Shown: positions 49,335-57,966 of the stretch, piece after piece
How the letters are laid out: every line of letters begins with the position of its first letter
How positions within the stretch are numbered: position 1 is the first letter of the stretch
Origin: Amycolatopsis sp. CA-126428
GTDB taxonomy: Bacteria; Actinomycetota; Actinomycetes; Mycobacteriales; Pseudonocardiaceae
Assembly: GCF_002904335.1 (NCBI RefSeq)
Contig: NZ_PPHF01000030.1
Span: 310,001 to 374,000, forward strand
DNA length: 64,000 nt
Direction: 5' to 3'
The notes under the pieces: generated by a model
Told to the model about the DNA's origin: nothing
The model's database searches: none
What the model saw: only the letters and a program-made list of their open reading frames with translations
Position numbers and translations under genes: made by a program

Positions 49335-50729
49335 ATGGCATTGACCAACGTTGAGTTCCCTGCTTACAAAGCAGCGCTGCGCGGGTGGATCGACGAGGCC
49401 ATAGCTAAACTTCAGGGACTACCTAACGGCATCGTGGTGTCCTCGGCCGTGCGGCGCTGGGGATGCGACGAGGACGGCGTCTTTCGTGCCCGCGAACGGC
49501 CTGTGAATGCTTGGAATTCCGGATACCGTGACCAGCTCCAAGAGTTGCCCGGCTGGCAGTCAGTTGTTGATGCCGCTCAAGGAGACGAGCGCATAAGCCG
49601 CCAGCTTGATACCCTTGTCGGGACAGTGCAAAGCGCCACCCGCGTAGAGGCTATTCATACGGGCCTGGTTGTGCTTCCTTCGCCCGATGAGTTGAGTCGT
49701 GTTGACGACGCATTTGACGAGCGCTACGTCAAACTAGAAGGCTATCTCAAGGCGGACGAGCTTGAAAGTGCGACCGTATGGCCGGTACCTGGATTAACGG
49801 GTGAACCTCTGCCGGTGTCGCTTGAACCGGACATCGAGCTCGGAATGATGTCGAATGCGGAACTTTCTCTGGCGCTTGAGTTTGCGATTGTTCGCCCGAA
49901 CTTTCCCACTCAGGCGATTTTCTTCGCGCGACCCGAAGATAGGTCATGCATTAGGTATCGATATCGTCTTCCTAAAATCGTCGGCATGCCCGACGCGGTC
50001 GATACGGAAGCCTCGCAGGCGCTCGAAGAGACTGCTGATCGCATATCGAGTGATTTTGAAGAAGCGTTGGCGACCGTTCTGCCAAGGCCCACCTTGACAG
50101 TGGGCAGGTTCACCTACTCCAGCTCGTGGCGGCCTCATGGCTACGGCGTCACATTCAGGTCGGAATCTCGAAACTCCTACTTCACGAGGCATGAGCTGGA
50201 TCAAGGGCAGGTCGGCGAGTTTCTTGACGTGTGGCGGGTTCTTCGACAACCTGATTTTCAGCGGAAGAACAGGGGGCTGGCTCTCGCTCTACGTCGGCTG
50301 AGCTACCAGGCTCAGCGTGAGCGACCTGAGGACGAGCTGCTCGATATCATGATCGCAGCTGAAGCTCTCTACTTATCGGAGGCCGGCAACGAGTCGGACC
50401 GTGGAGAGCTGAAGTACCGCCTGGCACTTAGAGCTGCCTTCTGGGCCGATGCGGCCGAGACTGATATAGGACGCCGTGACATCTTCAAGCTGATGCGCAC
50501 CGCGTATGATGTACGCAGCGCAGTGGCTCACGGCGGGACACCAAAGCCTAAAGACATAAAGGTACGCGGTGAGCAAGTCGCTCTCAAGGAACTTGTCAAT
50601 GAGGCGCGGCACGTCGTAGCAGCTGGCTGTCGCAAAGCTGTTGCTGCTGTAGCGTCCTCTGGCGGAAGCTGGCCCCCCGCTTGGGAAGATCTCATTTTGC
50701 CGGGACAAGGCAGCTCGGCCGAGCGGTAG
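49335..50729 (+). CDS. HEPN-domain protein (Apea-like)
   Basis: The 464-residue protein starts at ATG 49335, or TTG 49341 which is better spaced from AAAAGGG. The N-terminal ~300 residues are of unrecognised fold. The C-terminal ~130 residues form a HEPN helix bundle: ELLDIMIAAEALYLSEAG, a second helix (RLALRAAFWADAAE), and YDVRSAVAHGG carrying the RX4H catalytic motif of HEPN RNases. HEPN proteins are common toxins/RNases in anti-phage systems. It precedes an OLD-like ATPase by 132 bases, and both are AT-richer than the chromosome. Confidence 0.8.
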   Translation: MALTNVEFPAYKAALRGWIDEAIAKLQGLPNGIVVSSAVRRWGCDEDGVFRARERPVNAWNSGYRDQLQELPGWQSVVDAAQGDERISRQLDTLVGTVQSATRVEAIHTGLVVLPSPDELSRVDDAFDERYVKLEGYLKADELESATVWPVPGLTGEPLPVSLEPDIELGMMSNAELSLALEFAIVRPNFPTQAIFFARPEDRSCIRYRYRLPKIVGMPDAVDTEASQALEETADRISSDFEEALATVLPRPTLTVGRFTYSSSWRPHGYGVTFRSESRNSYFTRHELDQGQVGEFLDVWRVLRQPDFQRKNRGLALALRRLSYQAQRERPEDELLDIMIAAEALYLSEAGNESDRGELKYRLALRAAFWADAAETDIGRRDIFKLMRTAYDVRSAVAHGGTPKPKDIKVRGEQVALKELVNEARHVVAAGCRKAVAAVASSGGSWPPAWEDLILPGQGSSAER

Positions 50730-50861
50730 ACTGATGCACTTCTGCTCATAGTGCCGTGAAGTGTTCGCGGTCCAACTGCGAACTGCGTAGTTCACTTCGT
50801 CGAGTGACATCTCTTGCTGAAGTGTGAAGTACGCCCGTAAGTCGGCTATACTGAGTGAACT

Positions 50862-52463
50862 ATGGTAGCTGATCTTACGATGATCTTGCCTGACGGCACG
50901 ACGCGACTTGAAGGTAATTCGCCGGTCGTAGTTATCGGTCCCAATGGTAGCGGCAAGACTCGTCAGACGCGGAACCTGAGGACTGCCACTGATATTACTA
51001 TTGACTTCGTCAATGCGCTTCGCAACACGCGTGTCGCGCCAGAACTCCCCGTCATGGGTTTCGATACTGCTCGCAGCAATTTTCAAGGTCAGAAGAACCA
51101 AGCGCGAAATGCTCACTGGGAACTGACTTCTGAATTCGACTTCATGCTGTCTCAATTGATTGCTCAAAGCTCAATGATGGCTATGCAATTTGTGAGCCGC
51201 TTCCGTGAGAATTCTGCTGAAGTCGGCCAGCCTGAAGCGGGACCGCTTGAGCGAGTCGAAGACCTCTGGAAGAAAGTCTACCCAGGTCGGAAGCTCCTTT
51301 GGCGCGACTGGAAGCCTCTGGTAGTTAGCACAGTCAATGGCGATAGTGTCGAATACAGCGCTAATCAGATGAGTGACGGCGAAAAAGCTGCCTTGTATCT
51401 TGCGGGTCGGGTTTTCCTAGCCGATCCGGGAGTTCTTGTCGTCGATGAGCCTGAAACGCACTTCCACTCACTGCTGGCAGTGAGACTTTGGAATGCCTTA
51501 GAAGATGCTCGCCCTGACGTTCGCTTTGTCTATGTCACCCATGACCTAACGTTTGCTCTTTCGCGGCGCGACGCTCGTTATGTGTTGGCTAGTCCGACCG
51601 ATGGGCTTCGAGCGATCGAAATCGACGGTGACTTGCCCGGTGACGTTGCCGGTGCACTGCTCGGATCGGCATCTCTTTCGTTCTATGCTTCTCGCGTGGT
51701 CTTCTGTGAGGGTGAAGAGTCGAGCCTGGATCGCCAGTTGTACAGCGCCTGGTTCAATGGAATTGATACGGTGGTTAAGCCGGTGGGTAGCTGTCAGATG
51801 GTCCTTCGTTGCGTCGAGTCGCTACGGCGCTCCGGGATCGCCCAGTCTCTTAGTGCTACCGGAATAATTGACGGCGATTTTCATTCGGATGCGTTCAAGG
51901 GCGGAGTGCCGGCCGGTGTCCATGCGCTCAGGCTCCATGAAGTCGAGAGCTTGTACTGCCTGGTCGGCGTAGTACGAGCTATTTGTGAACATCTCAGTGC
52001 GGACTTTGATGAGCCAAGTTACTTGCAGCAGCTGGGCGCAAGCGTTTCCGAGGCGCAGCGCCATCAGCTTGTCGTGCAGCGTTGGAAGGCTCGTATCGAA
52101 CCAAACCTTGCTGGAATTGTTAGTGGTGTCAGTAAGAAAGGTCATTCGCTCGATAATTTGGTAAAGGAACTGCCTAATATCTTCGATCCATCTAACTGGA
52201 GCTTTTCGCCTCAAGATTTACTTCAAGAAGAGAAGAAGCGAGTTGAGTCGGTGATTCCCGGCGGTGCGGAGGAGCAGTTACTTTCTCTTATTCCTGGTAA
52301 GCAACTGGTGCCGCTGGCTGCGCGAACGGCGGGGATGCAGTTAAGCGCATACACGGACTTGGTGGCAAAGGCACTCGTGAACGCCGAAGATGTGGCCCTC
52401 AAGCCTCTTCACGACAAGCTTGTGTCTGCCTTGACGCCGTACTTGCCAGAGCGATTTAGTTGA
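50862..52463 (+). CDS. AAA (ABC-type) ATPase fused to a TOPRIM/DUF4435-like nuclease domain
   Basis: The 533-residue protein has Walker A VVIGPNGSGKT near the start, a signature-like QMSDGEKAALYLAGRV, Walker B VLVVDEPETHFHS and switch VYVTHDLT. The C-terminal half begins VVFCEGEESSLDRQLY and ATGIIDGDFHSDAF, the acidic motifs of DUF4435/TOPRIM nucleases as in OLD proteins and the AriA/AriB pair of PARIS, here joined in one chain. An anti-phage role is inferred. Start ATG 50862; no strong ribosome site, so a leaderless message is possible. Confidence 0.85.
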   Translation: MVADLTMILPDGTTRLEGNSPVVVIGPNGSGKTRQTRNLRTATDITIDFVNALRNTRVAPELPVMGFDTARSNFQGQKNQARNAHWELTSEFDFMLSQLIAQSSMMAMQFVSRFRENSAEVGQPEAGPLERVEDLWKKVYPGRKLLWRDWKPLVVSTVNGDSVEYSANQMSDGEKAALYLAGRVFLADPGVLVVDEPETHFHSLLAVRLWNALEDARPDVRFVYVTHDLTFALSRRDARYVLASPTDGLRAIEIDGDLPGDVAGALLGSASLSFYASRVVFCEGEESSLDRQLYSAWFNGIDTVVKPVGSCQMVLRCVESLRRSGIAQSLSATGIIDGDFHSDAFKGGVPAGVHALRLHEVESLYCLVGVVRAICEHLSADFDEPSYLQQLGASVSEAQRHQLVVQRWKARIEPNLAGIVSGVSKKGHSLDNLVKELPNIFDPSNWSFSPQDLLQEEKKRVESVIPGGAEEQLLSLIPGKQLVPLAARTAGMQLSAYTDLVAKALVNAEDVALKPLHDKLVSALTPYLPERFS

Positions 52464-52466
52464 CAG

Positions 52467-52598
52467 TCGATATCCGTCATGTTTGGCGGCGTCGCCATAG
52501 GGTGCCGGATCTGGCTCATGGCGACGGCGATCCGGTTGATTCGTCGAGATAGTATCTGCATGACTGAGCCGCAAAAAACACAAGCGGCAACAGGATAA
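52467..52598 (+). pseudogene. Direct repeat, right copy: truncated 3' copy of the two-TM gene
   Basis: ATG 52479 opens MFGGVAIGCRIWLMATAIRL then IRRDS, matching the last ~25 residues of the protein at 48923 (GGVAIGCLIWLVATAVRLIR). It lacks the rest of the gene. It closes the HEPN/AAA interval. Confidence 0.7.
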
Positions 52599-52619
52599 AG
52601 CTTAACAGCTAGCTCCGTC

Positions 52620-52700
52620 TTGAATTTGCTCGTAGATACATGTATTTGGCTCGGCAGTGGACTCGCAGATGAAGAGCTCACGCAGTACGTGTGGACAAAG
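52620..52700 (+). pseudogene. Possible truncated PIN-domain start
   Basis: TTG 52620 opens LNLLVDTCIWLGSGLADEEL, which looks like the first strand of a PIN ribonuclease with its leading Asp. The following sequence runs into the opposite-strand HTH gene and shows no further PIN motif. A short remnant at best. Confidence 0.35.
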
Positions 52701-52709
52701 CCTACGAAG

Positions 52710-53144
52710 CTACTTGAACCCCTGCCGCCCGCGCCGTCGCAGCGCCACCCCAGCATCCAGCATGTACGCCCGCACTGTACTGGCTGCCACATGATGCAGC
52801 CGGGCCAGTTCGTCAATCGTCCACCCGCTGCGGTAGAGCTCGGCGGCGACCTGCACATCGTCTGGCTCCAGCTTGGAGAACCGCGTGCGCAGCCCGAGCC
52901 CCTGAAGTCGTCGGAGGATGGTTGTGCGGTCGACGCCGAAGCGGTCGGCGAGCTTCTGCATGGAGGCGCCAGCCTTGAACGCCGCCACGACCTGCTCCAC
53001 CTCTTCGGGCTTCAACTGGCGTTGAGTGCGATACGTCGGCAGGGGAGGAAGTTCGGCCGGAACCGCGTCTGACCAGCGTGATGCTACTTCCAGTAATCGC
53101 CGTGTCGCTTTTGGTGGGTGTGTAAGCGCCTCAACTGCGCGCAC
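52710..53144 (-). CDS. Double helix-turn-helix protein (Hin/resolvase C-terminus-like)
   Basis: The protein has about 144 residues. Two HTH units are visible: EEVEQVVAAFKAGASMQKLADRFGVDRTTILRRL and DVQVAAELYRSGWTIDELARLHHVAASTVRAYM, as in the DNA-binding ends of invertases and in many element-borne regulators. GTG 53144 is the best start in frame (TTG 53147 just before it), and no ribosome site is seen; the gene start falls at the presumed right end of the element, so it may be truncated or use a chromosomal promoter. Confidence 0.8.
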   Translation of the reverse strand: MRAVEALTHPPKATRRLLEVASRWSDAVPAELPPLPTYRTQRQLKPEEVEQVVAAFKAGASMQKLADRFGVDRTTILRRLQGLGLRTRFSKLEPDDVQVAAELYRSGWTIDELARLHHVAASTVRAYMLDAGVALRRRGRQGFK

Positions 53145-53223
53145 CAAACACGCTAGTCAGCGGACTGGGGCGGGGCGCAGCAAAGGGCGTCCCGAGGAAG
53201 TCGGCGATCTTGCGCGGTCCTGG

Positions 53224-53973
53224 TCAGCGCTGATGGCGGGAGCCGAGTACCCAGTGATACGCCGCCATGGCGACGGAAGTCGTCAGGTTGTAGCTCGAAA
53301 CCTCCGCACGCATGGGAATCGAGAGCAATACGTCGGAGTGGCGGCGGAGTTCGGGGGAAATGCCGCTGCGTTCGGATCCGAAGGCCAGCAAGGCGTCCTG
53401 CGGAATGACCGCTTCACGAAGATCTATTCCCGCGGGGTCGAGGGAATAGATCGGCCCCTTGGCCTCGTGGATGCCGGCCAGCCGGCGGACGGGCAGCGCA
53501 TAGTGCAGGCCGGCGCTTCCGCGGAGCACCGTCGGGTGCCAAGGGTCGACCGTGCCGGTCGAATACACCGCGGACAGTCCGAGCCCGGCGGCGACACGGA
53601 TCACCGCCCCGATGTTGCCGAGATTCCGGGGGTTTTCCAGGAGCACCGCCGGGCTGGGCCGGTTCGCGGGTTGAGCCGCTTCCGGCCAGGCGGGCCTGCG
53701 GGCGAGAGCGGCCACTTCGGTTTGATGAACGCGCCCGAGAAGCTGCGCGATCTCCGACGCGCTCACGGTCTGCGCGGGTGCGGTGATCGCGTCCTCGATG
53801 TCCGGTGCGAGCTCTTGTGCCAGCTTCCTGAGCGCGGCCGTACTGGTGGTCACGATGGCATCGACGGCGCCACCGAACCGGAGGGCGTGTTTGATGGCGT
53901 GGAAGCCCTCCAGGACGACGACGTCCTGCTGGCTGCGCAGCCGTTCCCACTGCGCCGAGATGGCATCATGCAC
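53224..53973 (-). CDS. SpoU/TrmH-family RNA 2'-O-methyltransferase
   Basis: The 249-residue protein starts at GTG 53973 (VHDAISAQWERL). SpoU motifs are present: VLLENPRNLGNIGAVIRVAAGLG (motif 1), LLAFGSERSGISPEL (motif 2) and IPMRAEVSSYNLTTSVAMAAYH (motif 3), which form the trefoil-knot SAM site. It methylates a ribose in rRNA or tRNA. It is the first chromosomal gene right of the mobile element. Confidence 0.92.
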   Translation of the reverse strand: MHDAISAQWERLRSQQDVVVLEGFHAIKHALRFGGAVDAIVTTSTAALRKLAQELAPDIEDAITAPAQTVSASEIAQLLGRVHQTEVAALARRPAWPEAAQPANRPSPAVLLENPRNLGNIGAVIRVAAGLGLSAVYSTGTVDPWHPTVLRGSAGLHYALPVRRLAGIHEAKGPIYSLDPAGIDLREAVIPQDALLAFGSERSGISPELRRHSDVLLSIPMRAEVSSYNLTTSVAMAAYHWVLGSRHQR

Positions 53974-54066
53974 GCCGCCGAACCTACCTTCGGGGCGGCT
54001 GGAGCCGCTTCCCGGATCCTTTGATCTACCGATGTCTCGCTCCGGTGTTCGCGGGACCGTTCCGGT

Positions 54067-54609
54067 ATGACGGTGAACGAGATCGAACCGACCCGGCCGC
54101 TGCTGGACGAGCTCCCGGATGCCCACGACCAGTGGAACTTCTCCGTGCGCCACGAGACGCCGACGCAGCGGCTGGATCGCAACTACGCCGAAATACTCCA
54201 AGAAGTGCGGGTCGCGCAGACCGGCGTGCAGCTGCTGCTCGCCTTCCTGCTCACCGTCGCCTTCACGCCGCGCTTCGCGACGCTCACCGAGTTCGAACGG
54301 CGGGTCTACGTGGCCGCGCTCGTGCTCGGGGCCGCCGCCACCGCGCTGCTGATCGCGCCCGCCGCCTTCCACCGGCTCGTCTACCAGCGGCGGCTCAAGC
54401 GGCAGCTCGTGGAAGCCTCCAGCCGGTTCGCCTTGTGCGGGCTGACCTTGCTGATGCTGTCCATCGGCTCGGCCCTGCTGCTCATCCTCAGCGTCACCCT
54501 CGGGCCCGCGCTCGCCGCGTGGTTCACCGCCGGGGCGCTGGGCTGGTTCTCGCTGTGGTGGTTCGTCGTGCCGATGTGGAGCCGGGTCCGCAACTCCGGG
54601 ACCCGCTAG
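54067..54609 (+). CDS. Membrane protein, DUF6328-like
   Basis: The 180-residue protein has a polar N-terminus (ETPTQRLDRNYAEILQEVRVAQTGVQ) followed by four transmembrane segments: LLLAFLLTVAF, VAALVLGAAATALLIAP, LTLLMLSIGSALLLILS, and AAWFTAGALGWFSLWWFVV. The QRLDRNYNELLQELRV-type start is the hallmark of this actinobacterial family. Function unknown. It converges with the LuxR gene, overlapping by four bases. Confidence 0.8.
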   Translation: MTVNEIEPTRPLLDELPDAHDQWNFSVRHETPTQRLDRNYAEILQEVRVAQTGVQLLLAFLLTVAFTPRFATLTEFERRVYVAALVLGAAATALLIAPAAFHRLVYQRRLKRQLVEASSRFALCGLTLLMLSIGSALLLILSVTLGPALAAWFTAGALGWFSLWWFVVPMWSRVRNSGTR

Positions 54610-57413
54610 CCCGACGCCGAATTGCGGGTCGCCTCACGGGCGATGTCGATGCGGGAATGCACTCCGAGTTTGGCCAGGATGTGCGAGACGTGCGTGGCGA
54701 CCGTCCGCGGGGACAGGAACAGCCGCGTCGCGATCTGGGGGTTCGACAACCCCTCCAGCACCAAGCCGGCGATCTTGGTCTCCGTCGGCGTGAGGCTTTC
54801 CCAGCCGTGCGTGGCCTGGCGGTGCTTCACCGTCGGGCCGCGCCGGATGCCGAACGCGCGGAAGCGGGCGCGCAGCCGGGCCACGTCCCAATGCGCGCCC
54901 AGGCTGCCGTACAGGTCCAGGGTGCGGGTGAACGCCGCCCGGGCCGAGCCGCGGTCGCCGGCTTCGGCGAAGGCGATGGCCGCGGCCTCCAATGCCTTGG
55001 CGCGGGGGAGGGGGCGGCCCGCGTCGCGGTAACCGTCGGCCGCGCGCAGCAGCTCGGCCGGGTCGCGGTCGGCCATTCCCCGGCCGTAGCGGCCCAGCGC
55101 CCGGCGGTGCGGGACGCCCGCCCCGGCCGTGATCGCGCCGATCCGCGCCACGATTTCGGCCGTGGTGGCGGTGTCGCCGGTTTCCACGGCCAGCCGGACG
55201 GCGTCGCCGAGGAGGCCCTCGCCTTCGTCTTCGGCCGTCAGCGCGGCGGTCAGGGCGGCGAGTGCCCGGTCCGGTTCGCCCGCCTGCTCCCACGCGAGGC
55301 TGCGCGCCAGCGTCAGCGATTCGACCACCCGGCCGCCGATGCGTTCCGCGCACGGCGCCGCCGCGTCCAGGTGCCGGCGCGCTTCGGCCGTTTCGCCGCG
55401 GTGGAAGTGGATGATCGCGGCCACGCCGTGGTCGCAGCAGGCCACACTCGGATCCTTGAGGTCGTCCGGGACGACGTCCACCTCCGCCACGGCGTCGTCC
55501 CACCGCCCGCTGCCCAGCAGCAGCTGCCCGAGCGCGCTCTGCGCCTGGGTCAGCCGCACCACGCTGCCGGCGCGGTCCGCCCGCTCGCGCGCCCGCTCGG
55601 CGGCGGCGAGCGCGTCGGGGTAGCGGTCGAGCGCGCCGAAGGTGACGGCCTGGTTGATCCGCAGCAGCAGGCCGAGGTCGGTGAGCGCGGGGTCGCCCGA
55701 AGCGGTCGCCATCGCGCGCTCGAACAGCGGCAGCGCTTCGGTCCATTCGCCGCGCATCATCGCCACCAGGCTCAGCACGTGCAGGGCCCAACCGGTCGCC
55801 CAGTGGTCGTCGCTCGCTTCGGCCAGCGCCGCGGTGGCGACCCGGGCGGCGGTGTCGACTTCGCCGAGGTCGCGGTGCGTCCGGGCGGTGAGCACGAGCA
55901 GCCGCGCCCGGTGCCGGGCGGGCAGGTCCGGTGCGGCCGCGGCCTGGTTCAGCGCGGCGAGGGATTCGGCGGACCGGCCGGTCATCGCCCGGCACTGCGT
56001 CACCGTCGTGTGCAGGTCGACGCGCAGCTCCGGGTCGAGCGCCCGCGGCAGGGCCCGGACGGCGACCCGTTCGGCTTCGGCGAAGTCGCCCACCCGGTAG
56101 AGCGCCTCGGCCAGCCGGCAGCTCAGCGCTCCGGTGGTGGCGTCGCCGCCCCGGATCGCGCGGCGAAGGAGCTTGACCGCCACCTCGGGCGCCTGGCCGA
56201 TCAGCGGGGTGGCGGCCCCGAGCAGCCAGTCGACGACCCAGCGGGGCACCGGTTCACCGGCGTCCGCGGCCGACACCGTGGGCAGCAGCTGGCGGGCGAC
56301 CCGCTCGACCGGGGCACCGGCGTCGGCCAGCGCCCGCGCGGCGGCCCGGTGCCAGACGACCCGGACGCCGGCGGGCAGTTCGTCGTAGAGGGCCTGGCGG
56401 ATCAGGGGGTGCCGGAACGCCAGGTCGTCGCCGGCCGCCACCAGCACCCCGGCCGCCCGTGCTTCGTCCAGCGCGGCCAGGAGCGCGGTCAGCTCCGCCT
56501 CGGCCACGATCGTCAGGTCCGCGACCGAAAAGCCGACGCCGAGCAGCGCGGCCGTCCGCAGCACCGTCCGCGTCGGCTCCGGCAGGAAGCCGAGCCGGTC
56601 GGCGATCGCCTCCGGCAGCGAATCCGGGGTGGGCCCGCCCGTCAGCTCCGCGATGCCGGCTTCGTCGACGGCCAGGCAGGAACTCCGGGTCAGTGCCCCG
56701 AGCAGTTCGGTGAGGTACAACGGGTTCCCGGCGGCGCCGTCGGCCAGCCGCGCCAGCTCGTCGCCCGGTTTGCCGCCGGCCAGCTCCGCCACCAGTTCGA
56801 GCGCCGCCGGTTCGGTGAGCCTGCCGACCCGCAGCCGTTCGGCGGGCCCGACGATCCGCCGCAACGCGCGGACGTCGTCGCGGCGCGGAACCGGGCGCAG
56901 CACGCCGACCAGGAGCAGCGGCAGCTGCCGGACCGAGCGGGCGAGCCTGCCCCACACCGCCACGGTCGCGCGGTCGGCCCATTGCAGTTCGTCGACCACC
57001 AGCACGACCGGGCCGGTCTGGCACAGCTCGTCCACCAGGGCCAGCAGCTGCTCGGCGGCCGCCGCGGCGAGGTCCGCCCCCTTGCCCCGGGCGGTGTCGC
57101 CCTGCAGGAGCCCGGCGATGGCCCCGCGCCGGGGATCCGGTGCGGAACCGGTGATGCGCAGGGCGTCCAGCAGGGGGATCAGTGGCAGCGCCTGCCCCAG
57201 TTCGTCGCCGGCGCCGCGGAAGACCTGGCACCCGGCCCGGGTGGCGACCGCGCAGGCGGCCTGGACGAGGGCGGACTTGCCGATGCCCGGCTCGCCGTCC
57301 ACCAGGACCGCGCGGCCGCGGCCGGCGGCCACGTCGTGCACCCACCCCGCGAGCCGGGACAGCTCACCGTCCCGGCCGATCAGGAGGTCAGCACCGTCCG
57401 TGAGCGGTTGCAC
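54606..57413 (-). CDS. Large LuxR-family regulator with AAA ATPase and TPR-like region (LAL type)
   Basis: The protein has about 935 residues from GTG 57413. The N-terminal ATPase has Walker A VDGEPGIGKSALV and Walker B VLVVDELQWAD. A long alpha-helical repeat region follows, and the C-terminal LuxR HTH is LTPTETKIAGLVLEGLSNPQIATRLFLSPRTVATHV. LAL/MalT-like activators sense small ligands and often switch on secondary-metabolite genes. The small secreted peptide gene lies divergently upstream. Confidence 0.92.
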   Translation of the reverse strand: MQPLTDGADLLIGRDGELSRLAGWVHDVAAGRGRAVLVDGEPGIGKSALVQAACAVATRAGCQVFRGAGDELGQALPLIPLLDALRITGSAPDPRRGAIAGLLQGDTARGKGADLAAAAAEQLLALVDELCQTGPVVLVVDELQWADRATVAVWGRLARSVRQLPLLLVGVLRPVPRRDDVRALRRIVGPAERLRVGRLTEPAALELVAELAGGKPGDELARLADGAAGNPLYLTELLGALTRSSCLAVDEAGIAELTGGPTPDSLPEAIADRLGFLPEPTRTVLRTAALLGVGFSVADLTIVAEAELTALLAALDEARAAGVLVAAGDDLAFRHPLIRQALYDELPAGVRVVWHRAAARALADAGAPVERVARQLLPTVSAADAGEPVPRWVVDWLLGAATPLIGQAPEVAVKLLRRAIRGGDATTGALSCRLAEALYRVGDFAEAERVAVRALPRALDPELRVDLHTTVTQCRAMTGRSAESLAALNQAAAAPDLPARHRARLLVLTARTHRDLGEVDTAARVATAALAEASDDHWATGWALHVLSLVAMMRGEWTEALPLFERAMATASGDPALTDLGLLLRINQAVTFGALDRYPDALAAAERARERADRAGSVVRLTQAQSALGQLLLGSGRWDDAVAEVDVVPDDLKDPSVACCDHGVAAIIHFHRGETAEARRHLDAAAPCAERIGGRVVESLTLARSLAWEQAGEPDRALAALTAALTAEDEGEGLLGDAVRLAVETGDTATTAEIVARIGAITAGAGVPHRRALGRYGRGMADRDPAELLRAADGYRDAGRPLPRAKALEAAAIAFAEAGDRGSARAAFTRTLDLYGSLGAHWDVARLRARFRAFGIRRGPTVKHRQATHGWESLTPTETKIAGLVLEGLSNPQIATRLFLSPRTVATHVSHILAKLGVHSRIDIAREATRNSASG

Positions 57414-57666
57414 ACGGACGATAATAGAAGAAAAACACTTGCTGAACAAGAGGTGTACGCGACGTGGCTGCCCCGTCGTCCGGCAATCTGCTGTTCCGGT
57501 TTCGGAAATGCGTGGTTCCGGAATTGTTCGCAAATCCTCTCGCGTGCGCTTTGGCCGCCTGACGTTGGCGGGTCATTAACCGTCCGTTGTCCGCTGGTTG
57601 TGCCGGCTCTGGGAACGTCCGCCGGGCCCGAAACTCAGTTTCGCCCGATTGACCACCGGAGGAATG

Positions 57667-57876
57667 ATGCGGGTTCGCCGCGCGGTCGTGACGGTCGCGT
57701 TGACCCTGTTCGCGGCCGCTGTCCTGAGTACTTCCCCTGCTTCCGCCGTCACCGCGCAGGGCGCGGCGCCGACGGCGGTGCCCGCCGGCCACCCCAGCGA
57801 AATGGGGTACAACGGCGTGTCGCCCGACGAAATGGGCTACAACGGCGTGTCGCCGAACGAAATGGGCTACAACTAA
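57667..57876 (+). CDS. Small secreted protein ending in EMGYNGVSP tandem repeats
   Basis: The 69-residue protein starts at ATG 57667 (or 57664), after GGAGG. A Sec signal (RRAVVTVALTLFAAAVLSTS, cleavage near ASA) leaves a mature peptide of about 40 residues. Its last part is EMGYNGVSP, then DEMGYNGVSP, then NEMGYN, i.e. 2.5 copies of a nine-residue unit. Such repeats suggest a structural, signalling or modified peptide; no maturase is adjacent. A clear hairpin terminator follows. Confidence 0.85.
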   Translation: MRVRRAVVTVALTLFAAAVLSTSPASAVTAQGAAPTAVPAGHPSEMGYNGVSPDEMGYNGVSPNEMGYN

Positions 57877-57893
57877 GGGCTTCGCAGACCCTG

Positions 57894-57927
57894 CGGCCGC
57901 AACCGGGTGCCATTCCGGTTGCGGCCG
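57894..57927 (+). terminator. Hairpin terminator after the repeat peptide
   Basis: CGGCCGCAACCGG (57894-57906) pairs exactly with CCGGTTGCGGCCG (57915-57927), loop 8 bases, followed by a pyrimidine-rich stretch. It may serve both convergent genes. Confidence 0.85.
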
Positions 57928-57966
57928 TTCCCGTTCTCCCCCGGCCTCGCGCCGACAAGGCCAGGT

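Larger units (their letters stand above)
28742..53147. mobile_element. Integrated conjugative/mobilisable element of about 24 kb at a tRNA gene
   Basis: The element begins at the tRNA with a large serine integrase and contains DNA-transfer genes (TraG/VirD4-like ATPase, replication-relaxation protein), methyltransferases, an origin-like non-coding region, small membrane proteins and cargo genes. Base composition drops in the right half. The right end is placed between the HTH gene (52.7-53.14 kb) and the chromosomal SpoU methyltransferase gene at 53224. A 6-base GCACCA occurs at both the tRNA 3' end (28780-28785) and 53141-53146 and is a possible but weak att core. Confidence 0.85.

Noticed and set aside
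50862-52463. Naming the ATPase a PARIS system
   Set aside because: PARIS is defined by AriA plus a separate AriB; here one chain holds both types of motif and a HEPN gene is added, so the name is not justified without structural comparison.
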